A stretch of 64,000 bases of DNA, from contig NC_068558.1 in NCBI RefSeq assembly GCF_022201045.2, forward strand, positions 51,253,501 through 51,317,500. The letters are read 5' to 3'. Below the pieces are notes generated by a model. It had not been told where the DNA came from, searched no databases, and worked only from the letters and a program-made list of their open reading frames with translations. This DNA is from Citrus sinensis. Taxonomy: Eukaryota > Streptophyta > Magnoliopsida > Sapindales > Rutaceae. Each line of letters begins with the position of its first letter. The stretch's first letter is position 1. The translations under genes were made by a program, and so were the position numbers. Below, one piece after another: positions 58,100 to 64,000 of the stretch.

Positions 58100-60720
58100 G
58101 TGATTGGCTTTCATCCCACAAGTCTCGATAACGTTATTTACCACAATATTGCTAAGTTTCTTGCGAATTGACTCAAGAGAGTGATAGATGAGGTGATTTC
58201 GACAAACCAAATGGCTTTTATTCCGAACAGACTGATCACTAAGACACTAATAGTGTTATTGTGGGTTATGAACGCCTCCATAAGTTACGGTCCCAGAAAT
58301 CTGGTAAGTCTGGGTTGGTGGCAATGAAATTAGACATCAGTAAGACTTATGATGGCTTATGATTGTGTTGAATGGGGTTTAGATGATGGGTCCGATTGGG
58401 TTTTGCTGATCAATGGGTGCATCTCACTATGGCTTGTGTTAAATTCCGGATTCTGTACGGCCTACACGTGGCATGTGACAGGGTTGTCCGCTGTAGCCGT
58501 ATTTATTTATTGTCTGTGCTGAGGCTTTTTTCTTGTATGATTTGCGCGGCGGGGGGTCCGTTCTGCCCCTAATCTTTGGGTTACTCTATGCGGATGACAG
58601 TTTTATTTTTTGCTGGACTTTCTTGGGAGAATTTTTTCAGGCATATTCTCTGGCCTCGGCCCATATTTTTAATTATGATAAATCTTCTATCTTGTTTAGT
58701 CCGTGTGTGAATTCTTATGCTTGATTGGTGATTAAAAGAATATTTGGTTTTCATGAAGTCTCTCCACTTTAGATCATTATTTGGGTTTAGCTGCAATGGT
58801 TGGAAGGCAACGAAAGGCTTTTGTTTTCTCCACGAGCTCCAGTTCCGGGTGGAAAAGAAACTATTGGCTTGCGGGAACAAACATTTTCATGTAGGAGTAA
58901 AGAGGTTCTGATTAAGACGGCTGCTCTGGCATTTCCGGCATACACGATGAGTATTTTCCGATTACCATCGAGTATTTGTGATGGTCTTCCATGGAAATTC
59001 AGTCTTTTGGTGGCATTCAACTGAGCAGGAGCCATGTATTCATTGGATGGGTTGGTGGCGGTTGAGTAAGTCAAAGAAATCAAGTGGGCTGGGTTTCCGG
59101 GATGTCTCTTGCTTCATCAGTCCATGTTGGCTAAGCAGGGGTGGCGACTTTTATTATGTGATGATTTGCTTGTTTCGAGGGTGTTACGGGCTCGCTGTTA
59201 TCGCCGTGTTAATTTGTTAGATGGTGCTTTCGATATTAACCGCTCTTATAACTGGCGTAGTATCCTTTGGGGTAGGGAGCTTCTTCAGCGGGGTATTAGA
59301 TGGCGCGTGGGTTCTGGTGATAAAATTCGTGTTTATCATAGTTAATGGATCCCGAGGCCTTTTAGCTTTAAACCTGTCTCGCCGATTTTGTTGGATCCTC
59401 AGGAGACTGCAGATTCTTTGATTGCAGATGATGACTCGTGGAATGTTGTGCTACTACAGGAATATTTCTTGGAGCCCGATGTTCAGTAGATCCTCAAAGA
59501 TTAATTTGCCTTTTCATGCCTTACCTGATTCTATCATCTGACATTTTGATAGGCATGGGGATTTCTCAGTAAAATCTGGCTATCATTTAGCTGTTCAGCT
59601 TCGAGAATCTTGTGATGCTGGATCTTCAGAGGGTGTAGCCTCCCAGCCATGGCATAACGTCCTGAATCTCAAAGTCCCAACAAACGTTACAATTTTTCTT
59701 TGGCGGGCTCTGTGTGATGTTCTCCCCTCTATGCTTAATTTATTTAAAAAGAAAGCTTCAGTGAATGTGGAATGTGGAATGTGGATTGTGTGGTTTTTAT
59801 GGTGAAACTGTAATGTACGCCTTATTATTTTGCAAGAATGCACGGGAAGTGTGGGAGTTGACTCTTTTTCTTGAAGTTATTCAGTATCGTTCCTGGTTTA
59901 TGTTGCGGGATTTTATTGAGTATGCATCCTCTGTGTCGCCTGGCACTGATTTTCACTTGGTGTTGGTGACAATGGTTATGTAGGGTATATGGTGGGTGCG
60001 TGATAATTGTTTATACGAGCATAATGTATTCCCAGCCTCTAGTGTGCTTACTCATGCTCAAGGGGTTTTGGCTTCTTTTGCCTTTGTGCCTATGCCTTCT
60101 AATTTGGGTTTGTTGGGATAGTGTTGATCTTATGCGCTCTGCTTCTGATGTATGTCGTAGTGTTCGTTTGTGTGTTCTTTGGGAAAGGCCAAGTGAGGGT
60201 TGGTATAAGTTAAATACTGATGCTGCTGTGGACAGGGCTGGTGGGTTTTGGTGCTCTGATTCGTAACCGTGAGAGGCTGGTGATGGTGGTTGGAGTTGAT
60301 CATTTTTTTTTTTTTTAATATGATATTGACAGCCGAGATTGAAGCCTTGGGCTTTGGCATTTGACTCACTCTAGAGGTTGATTTGTCTCCTTCAGTGGTT
60401 GAGTCAGATTCTATACACACTATTCTATTAGTTTGTAGGGTCATATTGAGCTATTTTGAGTTGTTTCAAACGTTTATTTATGCACAAAGGGATAAAACTG
60501 TGGTGCAACTGTGGTACCGTACCACAGTTGCACCCAACTGTTAGATTCTCACTTATTCAAATGGACCCCACTCATTTGAGTGGATCCAACGGCTGGTGCA
60601 ACTGTGGCACGGTACCACAGTTGCACTGTAGCCTGACCATACACAAAGTAGGATTTTCGGATTTGTCATATCTCAAGCATTTTTAACCAAGTAGCAGATG
60701 CATTAGCGCCATTTTTTTTT
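58100..60720 (+). pseudogene. Degenerate L1-like LINE (reverse transcriptase to RNase H)
   Basis: Translations in changing frames give the order expected of a plant L1-type LINE ORF2. About 58125-58250 resembles the RT N-terminal part (NVIYHNIAKFLAN, STNQMAFIPNRLITK). LYADDSFIF at about 58584 is the RT catalytic YADD box. WMGWWRLSKSKKSSGLGFRD near 59050 and AKQGWRLL near 59127 match the linker. LKVPTNVTIFLWRALCDVLP near 59670 is the zinc-finger-like C-terminal region. GWYKLNTDAAVD near 60207 begins the RNase H domain. Many stops and frameshifts make it non-functional. A 150-bp MITE interrupts the RNase H tail, and no 3' poly-A or target-site duplication was settled. Confidence 0.85.
60490..60639. 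mobile_element. Mutator-like MITE, 150 bp, copy 2 (reverse orientation)
   Basis: Same length and end sequences as the element at 11332-11481, inverted. Target repeats TGCACAAAG (60481-60489) and TACACAAAG (60640-60648) match at 8 of 9. Each end carries the GTGCAACTGTGG/CCACAGTTGCAC hairpin. Inserted into the RNase H tail of the LINE remnant. Confidence 0.85.
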
Positions 60721-61130
60721 TTTTTTTGCTTTGATTTTAATGTATGAATGAAAGTTATTCTTCCTCAACTATCTTATTATCTTTGAGATTTATATTCAAA
60801 AATAAATAAATAAGAATTTTTTCCCCCAAAAAAAGAAAAAAACCATAAGCCGTGAAAAACATACAGAAGTTATATAGTTTTGCAACAGAACCACCTAAAT
60901 ATTACAAATCATTTGGTCGTTTTAATATGACAAAATGCCCATGTATACAATAAAACACCCTTATGTAAGTCCGCTTACCCTCTACACAGTAATATATATA
61001 ACAGCTGTTACATGTATTCCAAAAGCATAAAAAGTATAAATCAAACTGTCTAATTTCACCCATAATTAATACTCCAATTTTATACTCTTGCTTGCTATAA
61101 CCATCTGTTTGATAAATTCCATTTCAATTA

Positions 61131-63404
61131 TCAGAGAATTGGTATGGGAATAGGAGGAGAATTCATCTGAAGTGTCCGAATAAACTCAGAATCCGTCAAG
61201 TCGAGAGGAGGCAGCGAAAACTGACTTCGTGTAGAGCTTCCACTTCTGATTTCTTGCATTGTCAATAGAGCTGCAACCGTGTTTCTGAAAACTCCTTCTC
61301 CTGTAACTCTTATTGTTGGTTCTCTTCTTCCTATTTCCTTTTCGTCAACCGGAAACACTTGGGCTATTGTGCTTTCGCATTCCTTGATCAGTTTCGAAAC
61401 AACCTCAGTGGTGAAAAAGGGTTGCTTCAACACCTTTTGAATGAATAACAAGCGCAGTAATCCGCCTGTTCTCTTATCATACTTCTTCAATATCTTAGCC
61501 AAACCTACAGAAACCTCGATCATATTAATGACATTAGCTATTTCGATTCAAGATCAAGATACTGACGTTATGATTAACAATAATAATAATAATAATAATA
61601 AAACTCTTCGATTAAATGGGTTACCTGTGTAATTGATATTGCTGTAATTGACTAACAACACCATTTCGCCATGGAAATTGACAATATCTTTCCTAATCTC
61701 TGCCATATCCTCTTTACAATTTGTCTCTGAAGGTCGAGCTCCGTTTGGTCCCCATGTATCAATCACCCTCTGCAGCCTCTGTTGTAATTCCTGCATTTTT
61801 TTTAAAAAAAAGTTTTTGAAATAATTTGTTTTGAGTTCATCTATCAATTTACTTTTTGTTAGAATTACAATAATACTTTGAAATAACACTCTGTGTATTC
61901 AAGAAATAATAGTCCACTGGATGGATGGCTGGTGAATATTTAAAATTCAAACCAGTAATTTAAAACAAATAGTGAATGAATGATTTAATATTTAAGGAAC
62001 AATAAAAACCTTCTCATTAAGAAAAATAACATCTACGTTATTTTCTCCTTTCTCTTTCCTAGAACCCTTTTGTTATCTCAAACAAAGAATCTCTTAGCTA
62101 TCTAGCATTGATCCGAAATGCTAAATGTTGGAATTTTCAAAGGTGGGAGGTTTAGGGAAATAGGAATTGTGTGCGCAAATTCTGATGCTCGCAATTTAAA
62201 ATTACAAAAGTATTTGCAGCAGTGGCAACAAAATTATGCTTCATATAACCATATGTTGGTTTCCACATTTCATTCTTGTCGATAAATTTAATGATTGATT
62301 GACATCATACTTTCAGAATATTTACATACCATCCATAATTTACATTAATTTAAATTTAATTTTGTTAAAATGACTCAGTTATTACTTGTCAAATAATTAG
62401 GGATCATGAAAAACGACTTTTAGGTTAATTTAAAGCTGCCCGAAAATTGATTAATTTTTCAAACGACGAATTTATTCTGTCATGCATTTAGCGCAAGAAA
62501 TAATAAGTTAAAAGAGCGGTGACCCAGAAGAAACGGAGTCCATCAAGTGGGGCCCCGTTCTCGCTTGTAAGTAAAGCTAGCATTTAACGGAACGCAGTTT
62601 ACCTTCGCTCTCTCTCCTGGGCTTTTACTCCTCCTGTAAGTCTATTTTAGAGTTCTAAATTTAATGAAAAAAAATTCGACTTAATTGTACATAAAGTAAA
62701 AGTAAAACAAATTATTTTGATTGTTAACATTAAAATTAAAAATTTAATCTAAACCACTTGTTTCACTAAGAAAAATAGGGGAGAGAAAGAGATAGAGAAA
62801 AAAAAAAAAGAGTAAAAAGAATCTTTGTATTATGAAAAATTTTAAATAAATAAATTTACCTTTAAAAATAAGAAAAGGAACTTGTTAAGTTACAATTAAT
62901 ATAACTTACAGCAGTTATAATATGGCAATGAACTCCACTACCATGTTACAATTTTTTGCATGTTCTGCATTGACTGTAAGTTACATTGATTATAACTTAG
63001 CAAATTAAAAGTTGTGTTTAGTGAACCGTCCGTCCGTACAACTAAAAGTTTGATTAGATTTCCTAATTACTAGTGCATTACATATGAAACAAGTAAAAAT
63101 GTAACAAAAAATCGGATGAGTGGTGTAAAGAAGGAAGAAAGAAAGAATAATAATGTTTGTTTACCTTTCGCTTGATGATGAAATCCTCTTCTTTCTCCAT
63201 GAAAAAAGCATTGAACTTGTCGATCTCGTGGTTCAGCAAGTAAACGAAGTCAGCCTCAGCTTCGACACAGTGCCGATGCGATGGAGGAGGCGAAGAAGAG
63301 ATCAAATTGACAAGCTTCTTCAACCTTTTATAGGATAAAAATTTGTCACGCCAACCGGGCAGCGTTTCTTCAATCTGTTGCTGCAATCTCTTGCCGAACT
63401 TCAT
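61131..63404 (-). CDS. SPX3-like: SPX-domain phosphate sensor (SPX3-like)
   Basis: Small SPX proteins bind inositol pyrophosphates when phosphate is plentiful and then hold PHR transcription factors inactive. Three exons (transcript order): 63165-63404, 61625-61790, 61131-61504; 780 nt, 259 residues, in phase, similar in length to Arabidopsis SPX1 (256, recalled). SPX N-terminal helices: [18 protein letters not shown] then [12 protein letters not shown], whose Lys residues form the known ligand-binding surface. The second part is [17 protein letters not shown] (about 64-80), [11 protein letters not shown], and [14 protein letters not shown] (about 136-149) with the final Lys cluster. Start: the ATG of MKFGKR is the only ATG near the N-terminus and matches family starts. 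Two P1BS sites lie 215-290 bp upstream. Assignment to SPX3 rather than SPX1 or SPX2 rests on synteny. Confidence 0.95.
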
Positions 63405-63491
63405 GATCTCTCGGTCTCTCAAGATTCAAAATCAAAGGCAAGATCAATTGGGACGAATCAAGGACATCATCGTCGTCATCATCATATCATA

Positions 63492-63494
<3 letters not shown>

Positions 63495-63529
<35 letters not shown>
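63495..63529. repeat. (CA)n microsatellite in the SPX leader/promoter
   Basis: About 17 CA units (TG on the gene's strand) 91-125 bp upstream of the SPX start codon, likely within or next to the 5' UTR. Confidence 0.95.
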
Positions 63530-63531
<2 letters not shown>

Positions 63532-63618
63532 ACACACATATATATGTAAATATACGGGGGTGTGTGGGGCCCCGACGGGTTTTATTATTCAGCAAAAAGA
63601 TTGGTAGAATATTAGAGG

Positions 63619-63626
63619 GCATATGC
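63619..63626. promoter_or_regulatory. P1BS (PHR1-binding) site, proximal
   Basis: GCATATGC matches the P1BS consensus GNATATNC bound by PHR1-type phosphate-starvation regulators. It lies 215 bp upstream of the SPX start codon. Confidence 0.7.
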
Positions 63627-63683
63627 TTGGCGTGATGAAGTGGCGTTAAGGAAAGTTTTGTTGAAATAAGAGAATTAACAAAA

Positions 63684-63691
63684 GCATATTC
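63684..63691. promoter_or_regulatory. P1BS (PHR1-binding) site, distal
   Basis: GCATATTC also matches GNATATNC, 58 bp beyond the proximal site. Paired sites are usual in strongly phosphate-starvation-induced promoters, including SPX genes. Confidence 0.7.
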
Positions 63692-63699
63692 GCCTTGAA

Positions 63700-64000
63700 T
63701 GTATACTCGCAAGTCATGCTTAAGACCAAAGACTCTCTCTCTCTGCCTCTATGTTTCAAAACCCACCTTTTATTGCAAATTACACCCACTATCATTTTAC
63801 AAATGAATTGCTAAACCTCCATCGTTTACAAGAAATTGTCATCCATACCCGGTACCCCAATTTCGTTTATGAATTAATTTCTTCTACTTAACTTGTACCT
63901 ATATAAAGGCATTAGTGCACTAAAATGCCCACCAAAATTAGTGAATAACAACAGTTCCATTCAAAATTTAACTTATTTGTTAATCTACTTATATTAAATG
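63700..64000. other. Upstream of SPX gene, no further feature seen
   Basis: AT-rich promoter-side sequence to the window end. No further P1BS match or gene recognised. Confidence 0.4.

Overview
This is a 64-kb window of a eudicot nuclear genome. It is AT-rich, its genes carry GT-AG introns, it has many microsatellites, and small DNA transposons fill the intergenic space. Gene content points to a rosid; a woody species such as Citrus would fit, but species cannot be proven from this sequence.

Genes, left to right: an autophagy ATG8 gene (minus, 5 coding exons); two tandem intronless GRAS-family genes of the HAM/SCL27-SCL22 type (plus), each with an intact miR171 site; a plastid CDP-diacylglycerol synthase of the CDS4/CDS5 type (minus, 7 exons) with an apparent one-base frameshift in exon 6; an acidic protein with a ubiquitin-interacting motif and a terminal EF-hand (plus, 6 exons); a VAP27 ER contact-site protein (minus, 8 exons); a plastid-like multi-pass membrane protein of unknown function (minus); a degenerate LINE; and an SPX3-like phosphate-sensor gene (minus, 3 exons) with two PHR1-type P1BS sites upstream. 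I rebuilt all exon junctions by hand; coding lengths and phases close exactly except in the CDS4/5-like gene.

The order ATG8 - GRAS - CDP-DAG synthase - VAP27 - SPX is the order of Arabidopsis At2g45170-At2g45130 (ATG8E, SCL27, CDS4, PVA12/VAP27-3, SPX3) and of its paralogous segment At3g60640-At3g60600 (recalled locus numbers). The window is therefore an ancient conserved neighbourhood, here with a local duplication of the GRAS gene.

The GRAS duplication covers much more than the genes: about 6950-16850 (copy A) and 19745-33700 (copy B) share upstream and downstream noncoding blocks. Copy B is longer because of insertions absent from copy A (three hAT-like elements and a SINE), so the duplication acts as an internal clock.

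The mobile fraction is mostly small elements whose target-site duplications (TSDs) can be read directly. They include a hAT-like group with TAGGGGTGGGCA-type ends and 8-bp TSDs, two 273-bp PIF/Harbinger-type MITEs with 3-bp TSDs, a 1346-bp relative with a TAA TSD, two 150-bp Mutator-like MITEs with about 9-bp TSDs and a hairpin at each end, a third Mutator-like MITE in a CDS4/5-like intron, SINE-like copies, LINE remnants and a decayed plastid-type tRNA-Asn. Several are nested. I found no CRISPR array, operon or clearly new coding system. The most unusual signals are the one-base break in the CDP-DAG synthase, the ATG8 that ends on its conjugation glycine, the diverse hAT subterminal repeats, and the dated insertions in the duplicated regulatory DNA.
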